Source: Parvularcula marina (GTDB lineage Bacteria > Pseudomonadota > Alphaproteobacteria > Caulobacterales > Parvularculaceae). From it: a stretch of 64,000 bases of DNA. The stretch lies in NCBI RefSeq assembly GCF_003399445.1, contig NZ_QUQO01000002.1:1-64000 (forward strand), given 5' to 3'. Under the pieces are notes generated by a model. The model ran no database searches. It was given only the letters and a program-made list of their open reading frames with translations, and was not told the origin of the DNA. Position numbers and translations under genes: made by a program. This document shows positions 53,001 to 60,603 of this stretch, piece by piece (position 1 is the stretch's first letter; each line of letters opens with the position of its first letter).

Positions 53001-55762
53001 AGCACATCGCCCATATCGGGGTCGCTGTCATTATCGAGAACGGAGATGACGGCGATGGCGCTGTTTTCATCCGTCATCGCCATATCATTTCCGGCGACCG
53101 GATCGGCATTCATGCCGCCCGTATTGTCGTTGACGCCGATAATGGTGATCGTGACGGTTGCGGTGTCGGTCCCGCCATTCCCGTCACTAACGGTGTAAGT
53201 GAAGCTATCGGTTGCCATCTCACCGGCATTCAGGGCTTCGAACTGGCCGTTCGTGTCGTAAGAGAAGGTGCCGTCGCCATTATTGGTGACAACGCCTACC
53301 GTGCCAGTCGTGTCAAAGCCGGATATGCTGAGCACATCCGACGCATCGACATCCGTATCATTGGCAAGAACTGAGATCACGGCGATGGATGAGTCTTCAT
53401 CCGTAGACGCCGTGTCATCCATCGCGTCGGGGTCATCATTGACCCCGGTGATAGTGATCGTGACGGTCGCGGTGTCCGTGCCGCCATATCCGTCACTGAT
53501 CGTATAGGTGAAGCTGTCGGTCGCGGTCTCACCGGCGGCCAGATAGTCGAACTGGCCATTCGGGTCATAGGTATAGCTGTCGACGCCGGTCTCCATGACA
53601 AGGCCGGTCGTGCCGGTCGTATCGATGCTCTCGATCAGGATGACATCCGACGCATCAGGATCAAAATCATTGCCGAGAAGGCTGATCGAGACGGCGGCCG
53701 TATCCTCATCGGTCGTGACCGCATCATCGACGGCGACAGGCTCGTCATTTGCGCCCCAGACCGAGATCGTGACGGTCGCGGTATCGGTGCCGCCATTCCC
53801 GTCACTGATCGTATAGGTGAAGCTGTCAAAGGCGCTTTCGTCCGGCGCAAGATACTCAAACTGGCCGTTCGCATCATAATCGAATGTGCCGTCACCATTC
53901 ATCGTGACGAGGCCGATGGTCGAAGACGTGTCAAAGCTGACGACGCTGATCGTGTCGCTGGCATCGATATCGCCGTCATTATCGAGAACGGGGATGCCTG
54001 TGCGGATCGTGTCTTCATCGACGAGGAAGAGGTCATCGACCGCATCCGGATCATCATTGACGCCGGTGATAGTGATGGTGACGGTCGCGGTCTCGGTGCC
54101 GCCATTCCCGTCGCTCACCGTATAGGTGAAGCTGTCGGTGGTAGTCTCACCGACGGCCAGGTAATCGAACTGACCATTCGGGTCATAGGCGAAGGTGCCG
54201 TCGCCATTATTGGTGACAAGGCCGGTCGTGACGCTCGTATCAAAGCCGGTGACACTCAGCACGTCACTCGTATCGACATCGCTATCATTGGCGAGAACGG
54301 AGATGACGGCAATGGCGCTGTCTTCATCCGTCATCGCCGTATCATCAACGGCATCGGGATCATCGTTCACGCCGGTGATGGTGACGGTAACCGTAGCCGT
54401 GTCAGTGCCGCCATTTCCGTCGCTCACCGTATAGGTGAAGCTGTCGGTCGCGGTCTCACCGACAGCCAGATACTCGAACTGGCCATTCGGATCATAGGCA
54501 AAGGTGCCGTCCCCATTATTGGTGACAAGGCCTGCCGTGCCAGTCGTGTCAAAGCCAGAGACGCTCAAGCTGTCTGACGCATCGACATCACTATCATTGG
54601 GCAGGACCGAGATGACAGCAATTGCGCTGTCTTCATCCGTAGACGCAGTATCATTGTTGGCGACCGGATTGTCATTGACGCCGGTGATCGTGATGGTGAC
54701 GGTCGCCGTGTCGGTGCCGCCTTTCCCGTCGCTAACGGTATAGGTGAAGCTGTCCGTCGCGCTCTCGCCTACGGCGAGGTAATCGAACTGGCCATTGGGG
54801 TCATAAGCAAAAGTGCCGTCCCCATTATTGGTAACGACCCCAGCCGTGCCGCTGTCATCAAAGCTGACAACGCTCAGCGTATCTGCGGCATCCGCGTCGC
54901 TGTCATTGGCAAGAACAGAGATCACCGAAATGGCGCTGTCTTCATCCGTGGTCGCTGTATCATCGAGCGCATCCGGGTCATCATTGACGCCCGTGATGGT
55001 GATCGTGACGGTTGCCGTGTCGGTGCCGCCATTTCCGTCACTCACCGTATAGGTGAAGCTGTCCGTGACAGTCTGGCCTGCGGAGAGGTAATCGAACTGG
55101 CCGTTCGGATCATAATCAACCGTGCCGTCCCCATTATTGACGACGAGGCCGACTGTGCCAGTCGTATCAATGCTCGAAACGGTGAGCGTGTCGATCAGGT
55201 CTGGATCTGAATCATTGGCGACAAGCGAGATGGAAGTGAGGGCGGTATCTTCGTCCGTGCTCGCTGTATCATCCGTGGCGGTCGGATCGTCATTGCGGCC
55301 AGTAATGGTGATCGTCACCGTGGCGGTATCAGTCAGGCCGCTCCGGTCCCGGACGGTATAGGTGAAGCTGTCGGTCGCGGTCTCGCCGGCGGCAAGGTAA
55401 TCGAACTGGCCATTAGGGTTATAGGTGAAGAGGCCACCAGACAGGGTGACCGTGCCGATTGTCCCGGCAGTGCTGAAGGAGCCGACGGTGAGCACTTCGC
55501 CGAAATCTGTATCGACATCATTGGCGAGGACATCGATGCCGGTGACGGCCGAATCCTCATCGGTCGTCGCGCTATCGTCGTTGGCGTCTGGCGGATTGTT
55601 CAGCCCGAACATGTTCTCGGTCGGGCTCGGAATCTGGGAGAGGCCGAAGACCGGGGAAGTGGGGCTGAAGCCCTGCGGAGAGCTGAATGAAATCTCATTA
55701 AAACCGCTCTGCATCCCGTAATTGAAAATGCCAAAGCTCAGATCGGATGGCTTCTTGTCCAT
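50084..55762 (-). CDS. Giant VCBS-repeat/RTX surface protein (1892 residues)
   Basis: Probable type I-secreted adhesin. After about 60 N-terminal residues come 13 VCBS/cadherin-like repeats of about 103 residues (period about 309 bases) with the signature GDGTFAYDPNGQFDYLAVGE, TATDSFTYTVSDGNGGTDTA, TVTITITGVNDDP. An RTX region with about 20 GGxGxDxxx nonapeptides follows, then a C-terminal domain (HSVLESFFSFDGDKIAFHVT) ending EPEDISILLL. No FG-GAP propeller, unlike the 2664-residue paralogue. The strong DNA identity between repeats indicates recent duplication and makes assembly and copy number uncertain. The start ATG is followed by MDKKPSDLSF. A C6-AAAT-G6 palindrome lies 89 bases upstream. 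Confidence 0.88.
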   Translation of the reverse strand: MDKKPSDLSFGIFNYGMQSGFNEISFSSPQGFSPTSPVFGLSQIPSPTENMFGLNNPPDANDDSATTDEDSAVTGIDVLANDVDTDFGEVLTVGSFSTAGTIGTVTLSGGLFTYNPNGQFDYLAAGETATDSFTYTVRDRSGLTDTATVTITITGRNDDPTATDDTASTDEDTALTSISLVANDSDPDLIDTLTVSSIDTTGTVGLVVNNGDGTVDYDPNGQFDYLSAGQTVTDSFTYTVSDGNGGTDTATVTITITGVNDDPDALDDTATTDEDSAISVISVLANDSDADAADTLSVVSFDDSGTAGVVTNNGDGTFAYDPNGQFDYLAVGESATDSFTYTVSDGKGGTDTATVTITITGVNDNPVANNDTASTDEDSAIAVISVLPNDSDVDASDSLSVSGFDTTGTAGLVTNNGDGTFAYDPNGQFEYLAVGETATDSFTYTVSDGNGGTDTATVTVTITGVNDDPDAVDDTAMTDEDSAIAVISVLANDSDVDTSDVLSVTGFDTSVTTGLVTNNGDGTFAYDPNGQFDYLAVGETTTDSFTYTVSDGNGGTETATVTITITGVNDDPDAVDDLFLVDEDTIRTGIPVLDNDGDIDASDTISVVSFDTSSTIGLVTMNGDGTFDYDANGQFEYLAPDESAFDSFTYTISDGNGGTDTATVTISVWGANDEPVAVDDAVTTDEDTAAVSISLLGNDFDPDASDVILIESIDTTGTTGLVMETGVDSYTYDPNGQFDYLAAGETATDSFTYTISDGYGGTDTATVTITITGVNDDPDAMDDTASTDEDSSIAVISVLANDTDVDASDVLSISGFDTTGTVGVVTNNGDGTFSYDTNGQFEALNAGEMATDSFTYTVSDGNGGTDTATVTITIIGVNDNTGGMNADPVAGNDMAMTDENSAIAVISVLDNDSDPDMGDVLNVTSFNAAGTLGLVTNNGDGTFAYDPNGQFDYLAVGESATDSFTYTISDGNGGTDTATVTVTITGVNDDPVAAGDTAMTDEDSTLAAISVLGNDSDVDASDTLSVMSFDAASAAGLVSNNGDGSFAYDPNGQFDYLAVGETATDSFTYTVSDGNGGTDTATVTITITGVNDDPDAMDDTATTDEDSSIAVISVLANDSDVDISDVLSVTGLNVTGTIGVVTNNGDGTFSYDTNGQFEYLEAGETATDSFSYTVSDGNGGTDTATVTVTITGVSDVMNTDPVAVADSVSTSQNSAISTIAVLANDTDADMDTLSIASFDTSGTQGIVINNGNGTFAYNPNAAFNYLGVGETATDSFTYTVSDGKGGTDTATVTITVTGINDQPNAVDDMLSTDEETATAVFDVLANDSDIDSTDTISFVGYDDTGMLGVLVSNGDGTFTYDPNGQFDDLESGETATETFTYTVSDGNGGSDTATVTITIIGLGDGSGSTPKDDTLIGTDESEEFSGLDGNDLIYGLGGNDTLDGGDGKDTLIGGGDSDSLVGGRLGDLIYGDRDAPRPDDTAPEGNDYVFGAAGDDTIFGQGGNDTLDGAYGDDEIEGGNGNDSILGDQGEDTLMGGDGEDTIKGGRNDDQISGGSGDDLLIGNNGFDVLRGDAGNDELRGGYGDDDLVGGSGDDLLKGEDRHDLLSGGTGDDTLIGGQGRDTLSGEEDDDDLFGGGGIDLLYGDEGNDTLGGGSANDTLDGGTGNDELDGGDGDDMLFGGDGNDTLIASEGDDTLNGGAGSDTHLFELTVKVVGGAITSITNEAGHSVLESFFSFDGDKIAFHVTFDGATPGGDLEDLLFSEIDNFVAFAGGDFDGDGQADDLNISFFDGGSITLVDNLNVPTLNFQDVTSFDKNSGDAGTIQNVLGSSTVVEFTFEGGASSIEVPAPVTAEIVLPDTAASEAFEDLAPEMGSTPDYAPVFEPEDISILLL

Positions 55763-55850
55763 CGGAGTCCCCCCAGGTAACCATAAACCGCCGGTATTCT
55801 GCGATAATCTAGCAGAAACATTGGCTTAGCTTGGAGGCTGCGGGGTGCCT

Positions 55851-55866
55851 CCCCCCAAATGGGGGG
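55851..55866. promoter_or_regulatory. C6-AAAT-G6 palindrome upstream of the second giant adhesin
   Basis: CCCCCCAAATGGGGGG lies 89 bases before the start codon, between the adhesin and the histidine-kinase gene. It matches the element at 38891-38907 upstream of the other giant adhesin in all but central orientation. Confidence 0.55.
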
Positions 55867-55962
55867 TAAGGCGCAAGAGAGGCTCCCGTATCAGGGAAAA
55901 GCCACACTTTTAAAGGGTGTTAGTAGGTGCGGTTTCGCGCGCTGCCAGAATGTTTTGGCAGT

Positions 55963-58188
55963 TCAGGCCGCAACAGCACCGGATTTGGACTTCCAGATTT
56001 CCGCCGGAAGGTGCGCTTCGGCCCTGAAGCCGCCGCCTTCGCGCTCGCCAAGCTCGAGCCTGCCGCCCTGCAGTTTGAAGATGCCGTCGACGAGGAAGAG
56101 CCCGAGCCCGCAGCCTTCATGCGACCGGGTACGCGAGCCGTCACCCTGCTCGAAGAGGGCGGTCAGTTTCTCAGGTTTGTCGGTACGCGGGCCGGGGCCA
56201 TCATCCTCGACGATCAGCGCGTGGGTCTCGTCATCCGCGCGGATCCAGACCGTGCCGTCCTTGCCGGCGAATTTCGAGGCATTGTCGAGCAGGTGATAAA
56301 GCGCGGTAACGGTGAGGTCATAATCTCCTGACATTTCGGTCTCGCCGACCTCGATCTTGACCGTGGGTGACGTCCAGGCCTGTCGTGTGGAGGCCCGCTC
56401 CAGCGCGGCTTTGGACGCCTCCTCTAGAGAGAAAGTCTGTGTCCGCATTTCCTGATCGCCAGACTGAAGCTGGGTTGCGAGCAACATGTCGTTGACAACG
56501 CCCAGAAGCTGACGGCCAGATGAGCCGATCATCTCGCCGAACTCGGTATATTCCGGCGCGGAGTGCTCTCCGAAGGCGGCTTGTGAAATCAGATCAGCAA
56601 ATCCGCAGACGGAGTTCAGCGGCGTGCGCAGCTCATGGCTCATCGTGCTGATCAGGGTCGATTTGGCAGCGGAGGCCTGAGCGTGCATTTCCTTGGCGTC
56701 GCGTTCGGCCTGTTCGGCCTGTTTCTGCGCCGTCAGGTCGTGCATCGTGAAGAGCTTGAGGAACCGGACCTCCCGGCGCTGTTCATAGCGCGAGCGTGCA
56801 ACTGGCAGTTCCACTTCCGCTCGCGATACCTCGACATACTGCATCTCGCCATCTGCATCAGGCATTTCGATCAGGGCAGGGCCGTCACTGTAATCAGCCT
56901 CGGTCAGGCTCGGTGCGGCGACTTCGATCGGCTGATCGATCATCTTGCGGCACTCGCAGCCTAGCAGTTTGGCTGCCTGCTCATTGCAGCTTTCGACACG
57001 GCCAAGTCGGTTGACCAGAACGATGCCGTCATGGTTGCTCGACATCATGGTGTCGAGAATGGCCGCGTGCTTGCGCACATGCATGTGGGACCGGAAAATC
57101 TTGGCAGCATAATCATCCGCAGCCGCACAAAGCATGAGGGAGATCATGGCCAGCTGGCTGATATGGCTCATGCCTGTTTGGATCACGAGATCAAACACAG
57201 CCTGGCTAATGAGGCCGATGACGAAGATCGCCGCCAGCGCCGAGAGGTTGAGGATCGTATAAAGGCGAATGCCCCGTCTTGAGATGCTCTGCGTGGCAAA
57301 CAGCATCCCGATCACGACAAAGCCTACGCTGACCCAGAGAGGGGCTGTGTATTTTTCAGTGTGATGGCGGATCGTCTCATATGCCATCGCATTGAGGATG
57401 ACCCCGCTCTGCAGACCATGCCGCGGGATAGCGAATTCATCTCCTAATTCGAGCGCAGTAGAGCCGACGAAGACCGTCCGGCCACGCACATATTCTGAGA
57501 TATCCGCTCCATCGAGGACATCGACGAATGAGATCACCGGCAGTTCACGAAGGTCGTGTGCGAAATTGATCGTCCGCAGGCCCTCGAATGGCTCCCGCTC
57601 GTTCAGTGCGAGCGCAAGTTGAGGCACATTGCCGTGAGAGAAGGGGTCATAGGCCGGCATCTCGCGCACAATCCCGTCTTCATCGATCGGGAAGGTGGTC
57701 GTCGCCAGCCGTGCATGACCCTTCAGGGTTGGATTTGGCGAAATCTCGGCGATGACGCCCGGTGCGCCCTGGAATTCCTGACGGAAGGTCGCAAGATAGA
57801 CGGGGACGGAAGAATTCTCGATCGCCTCGGCAAATCGTTCATCACTCTGGCCGCGTGAGCTGAAGTCGATATCGAAGGCAACCTGTTTTGCGCCGGCTTC
57901 ATTCAGCCGGTCTAGCAATTCACCATAAAAGCTCCGGGGCCATGGCCAGTCTGGATGGGCCTGAAGGCTCGCCGTGTCGATGGCGATCAATGCTGAATCA
58001 AAGTCACGGTTTTGCGGCGTTGCCGAGAACCGTGCATTGAGGATGGAATTATCCAGTGCCCGGAAGAAGGGCGCATTATGGAATGTGAAAGCAGCAGAAA
58101 CGGCGCTGAGGATCAGCGCCGTTCTCCAAAGCAGGGGGCGTTTGCGGAATGTCGCAATTATGCCCTGCAGATTAAATCCCCCGATCAA
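55963..58188 (-). CDS. CHASE2-PAS hybrid-type sensor histidine kinase
   Basis: 741 residues. An N-terminal membrane segment, a periplasmic CHASE2 domain (about 40-290; ALIAIDTASLQAHPDWPWPR, KQVAFDIDFSSRG, VFVGSTALELGDEFAIP), then three transmembrane helices (VSVGFVVIGMLFATQSI onward). A PAS domain (HAAILDTMMSSNHDGIVLVN) leads to HisKA with STMSHELRTPLNSV (phospho-His near 516) and an HATPase domain (HLLDNASKFA, VEDDGPGP, GCGLGLFLVDG). No receiver domain. The start is TTG 58188, directly overlapping the FecR stop (TAATTG), so it is translationally coupled to the FecR-repeat gene. CHASE2 and FecR are a common pairing, suggesting sensing of the FecR protein or its cargo. No response regulator is in the window. 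Confidence 0.88.
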   Translation of the reverse strand: MIGGFNLQGIIATFRKRPLLWRTALILSAVSAAFTFHNAPFFRALDNSILNARFSATPQNRDFDSALIAIDTASLQAHPDWPWPRSFYGELLDRLNEAGAKQVAFDIDFSSRGQSDERFAEAIENSSVPVYLATFRQEFQGAPGVIAEISPNPTLKGHARLATTTFPIDEDGIVREMPAYDPFSHGNVPQLALALNEREPFEGLRTINFAHDLRELPVISFVDVLDGADISEYVRGRTVFVGSTALELGDEFAIPRHGLQSGVILNAMAYETIRHHTEKYTAPLWVSVGFVVIGMLFATQSISRRGIRLYTILNLSALAAIFVIGLISQAVFDLVIQTGMSHISQLAMISLMLCAAADDYAAKIFRSHMHVRKHAAILDTMMSSNHDGIVLVNRLGRVESCNEQAAKLLGCECRKMIDQPIEVAAPSLTEADYSDGPALIEMPDADGEMQYVEVSRAEVELPVARSRYEQRREVRFLKLFTMHDLTAQKQAEQAERDAKEMHAQASAAKSTLISTMSHELRTPLNSVCGFADLISQAAFGEHSAPEYTEFGEMIGSSGRQLLGVVNDMLLATQLQSGDQEMRTQTFSLEEASKAALERASTRQAWTSPTVKIEVGETEMSGDYDLTVTALYHLLDNASKFAGKDGTVWIRADDETHALIVEDDGPGPRTDKPEKLTALFEQGDGSRTRSHEGCGLGLFLVDGIFKLQGGRLELGEREGGGFRAEAHLPAEIWKSKSGAVAA

Positions 58189-60432
58189 TTACTTCCCCCC
58201 GAGAAGACCTCCGACCAGTCCGCCGACAAGGCCGAGCGGGTCGATCACGATATTTGTGCCGTCGACATCCTGACCGGAATCAGCGACCGTGTTGAGGTCT
58301 CCGTCTACTGAATTCTCATCACCCAGGATAAGATTGTCATCTCCAGTGATGTCATTGAGATCCCCGGTGACTTCATTGCGGTCGCCAGTGATATCGTTGA
58401 GGTCACCGACCACGATGTTGCTGCTGCCGACGATGGTGTTCTCGTCGCCAGTTACCGAGTTGAAATCACCTTCGACCGAGTTCTTATTGCCCTGAATGTT
58501 GTTCCACACACCTCGAACGTCGTTTTCATCAAAGCCTGCGAGAGCGGAGCCAATTGTGTTATTATCTCCGTTCACAACATTCTTCTCGCCATAAATGACC
58601 GAGTCAAAGCCGGAGATATCGTTTTCATCACCGGAAACGAAATTCAGGTCCCCGGAAATGACATTTTTTTCGCCAAATAAGTTATTGTACGAGCCGGTTA
58701 CAATGTTTTCCTGACCTTCGATCTCATTGCCAATGGCTGCTAGGACACCTTCTGCGTTCTCACCGCGATAGATCTCATTCTTGTCGCCACGGATATAGCT
58801 CTCATCGCCTTCGATGATGTTCTGTTTGCCCTCAACGTCATTGCTGTCGCCAAAGAATTTGTTGTCATTACCGGAGGTGTAGTTGTCATCACCTTCTGCG
58901 TAATGATTGTTACCGGTTAGATCGTTCCGGTTACCGAGGATGGTGTTATTGTTCCCATCAACTCGGTTATCATCACCGCCGAACTGATTATTGTTGCCAT
59001 CTGCATAGTTGCCGGTGCCGTCGAAAAGGTTGTTCCGACCAAGATCCGTGTTCTGAGCACCATCGTCGTCGCCTTCAGAGCCGTCGTCGTCGCCTTCAGA
59101 GCCGTCGTCGTCGCCTTCGGAGCCATCGTCGCCGCCTTCGGAGCCATCGTCGCCACCTTCGGAGCCATCGTCGCCGCCTTCGGAGCCATCGTCGCCACCT
59201 TCGGAGCCGTCATCGCCGCCGTCGGAGCCATTGTCGCCGCCTTCGGAGCCATCGTCGCCGCCCTCGGAGCCATCATCGCCGCCTTCGGAGCCATCATCGC
59301 CACCCTCGGAGCCATCGTCGCCGCCTTCGGAGCCATCATCGCCACCCTCGGAGCCATCGTCGCCGCCTTCGGAGCCATCATCGCCACCCTCGGAGCCATC
59401 GTCGCCGCCTTCGGAGCCATCATCGCCACCCTCGGAGCCATCGTCGCCGCCTTCGGAGCCATCATCGCCACCCTCGGAGCCATCGTCGCCGCCTTCGGAG
59501 CCATCATCGCCACCCTCGGAGCCATCGTCGCCGCCTTCGGAGCCATCGTCGCCGCCCTCGGAGCCATCATCGCCGCCCTCGGAGCCATCGTCGTCACCCT
59601 CAGAGCCATCGCCGCCATTGCCGTTGTCACGACCATTGCCATTGTCACGACCATTACCGTTGCCGGAGCCGTTATTGTTGCCGCTACCGGCAGGCGTTTC
59701 CGACGGGGTCTGACCATTACCGGAATTGCCGTTGCTGACGGGGTCACGGACGAGGACCGAGCTGTTGTCACCAGTGGCTTCGGGGGTTGCGGGAGTGTCG
59801 CCACCAGAAGATTCCGACGAAGCATCATTCCCTGAAGCATTGTCTCGGGCTTTGGATGCCGCTCGAGCTCTCTGTGCGGTAAACGAGTTTGAGGCCGGAG
59901 CTGCGCTGACAACCAATTTGCCGCCTGGAGTGGAGGTTGCCAAACGACCTTTGCTGACCATCTGGATGTCGCCCGTGTGCTCGGCTGTGACTTCAACGAG
60001 GCCTTCCGTGACCTGAACGCTATGGCTCGGCCCGTCTGCACTCACAATGAAGACTGTGCCTTTGACGACAGCCGCAACCTGACGCGTACGGACTTCGAAA
60101 TGGGGTTGTCTGCGCCTGTCGACACTATAGGCGACCTGACCAGCCGATTGATTGACGGAAGTGCTCTGCTCACTATCGCCTCGACCCAGCGAGATGCGGG
60201 CATTCGGCCCAAGCATGATGCGTTGTTCGCCGCGTTCGACGACAGCGTCGCTCTCGTTGCCTGTTGAAATCCAGCCGGAGCGGAAGCTCACGGTCTGGCC
60301 TGGATCAATTTTGGTTCCGTTGACGTGGACTTCGCCATTCGCCTCAACGACTTGCCAGACTTGCTGAGCCAGTGCTGGCGAAAATCCAAAAAAAACTGCG
60401 ATGACGATCGCAGTACGAAGAACACGTAACAT
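58189..60432 (-). CDS. FecR-domain protein with acidic tandem repeats and beta-solenoid tail
   Basis: 747 residues from ATG 60432 (GGAG upstream). Signal peptide (MLRVLRTAIVIAVFFGFSPA, LAQ), then a FecR domain (about 25-170; VVEANGEVHVNGTKIDPGQT, MLGPNARISLGRGDSE, VAAVVKGTVFIVS). A Gly/Asn linker leads to about 26 copies of a 7-residue GSEGGDD unit, then about 230 residues of 8-residue solenoid repeats (xNxVxGDx, as in GDLNDITGDRNEVTG). It ends with a hydrophobic glycine-rich tail (LGLVGGLVGGLLGGK). The architecture suggests a periplasmic or surface-exposed acidic stalk and beta-roll, reminiscent of trimeric-autotransporter heads. A TpsB gene is divergent and a CHASE2 kinase follows. Function inferred only. 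Confidence 0.75.
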   Translation of the reverse strand: MLRVLRTAIVIAVFFGFSPALAQQVWQVVEANGEVHVNGTKIDPGQTVSFRSGWISTGNESDAVVERGEQRIMLGPNARISLGRGDSEQSTSVNQSAGQVAYSVDRRRQPHFEVRTRQVAAVVKGTVFIVSADGPSHSVQVTEGLVEVTAEHTGDIQMVSKGRLATSTPGGKLVVSAAPASNSFTAQRARAASKARDNASGNDASSESSGGDTPATPEATGDNSSVLVRDPVSNGNSGNGQTPSETPAGSGNNNGSGNGNGRDNGNGRDNGNGGDGSEGDDDGSEGGDDGSEGGDDGSEGGDDGSEGGDDGSEGGDDGSEGGDDGSEGGDDGSEGGDDGSEGGDDGSEGGDDGSEGGDDGSEGGDDGSEGGDDGSEGGDDGSEGGDDGSEGGDDGSEGGDNGSDGGDDGSEGGDDGSEGGDDGSEGGDDGSEGGDDGSEGDDDGSEGDDDGSEGDDDGAQNTDLGRNNLFDGTGNYADGNNNQFGGDDNRVDGNNNTILGNRNDLTGNNHYAEGDDNYTSGNDNKFFGDSNDVEGKQNIIEGDESYIRGDKNEIYRGENAEGVLAAIGNEIEGQENIVTGSYNNLFGEKNVISGDLNFVSGDENDISGFDSVIYGEKNVVNGDNNTIGSALAGFDENDVRGVWNNIQGNKNSVEGDFNSVTGDENTIVGSSNIVVGDLNDITGDRNEVTGDLNDITGDDNLILGDENSVDGDLNTVADSGQDVDGTNIVIDPLGLVGGLVGGLLGGK
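59056..59630 (-). repeat. 21-bp minisatellite encoding the GSEGGDD repeat
   Basis: About 26 tandem units of 21 bases (plus-strand form CCTTCGGAGCCATCGTCGCC plus one base). Most differ only by synonymous changes, and an alternating two-unit (42-base) super-repeat is visible in the centre. In-frame copy-number change is expected. The complementary frame gives an artefactual PPSEPSS protein. Confidence 0.9.
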
Positions 60433-60603
60433 GAGCACACTCCAAACAGGAACGTGCAATATGGCATTCAACGGTTAATCGGCTGCCAATAATACCTTGC
60501 CCCGTGATGAACAGAAATAAACGAATGTCAGGGTAATCCTCACCATTCATTCACCAGTTATTGCTTCATTAGGACCCTGACGTCTGTTGAAGGAATCAAA
60601 GGG

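Noticed and set aside
54195-55361. Series of 79-codon plus-strand frames spaced 309 bases
   Set aside because: These are periodic antisense shadows of the VCBS repeats.
59056-59630. Possible CRISPR array
   Set aside because: Units of 21 bases are contiguous with no unique spacers and encode an in-frame protein repeat.
59231-59713. PPSEPSS proline-rich frame on the plus strand
   Set aside because: It is the complement of the GSEGGDD minisatellite; no ribosome binding site and no domain.
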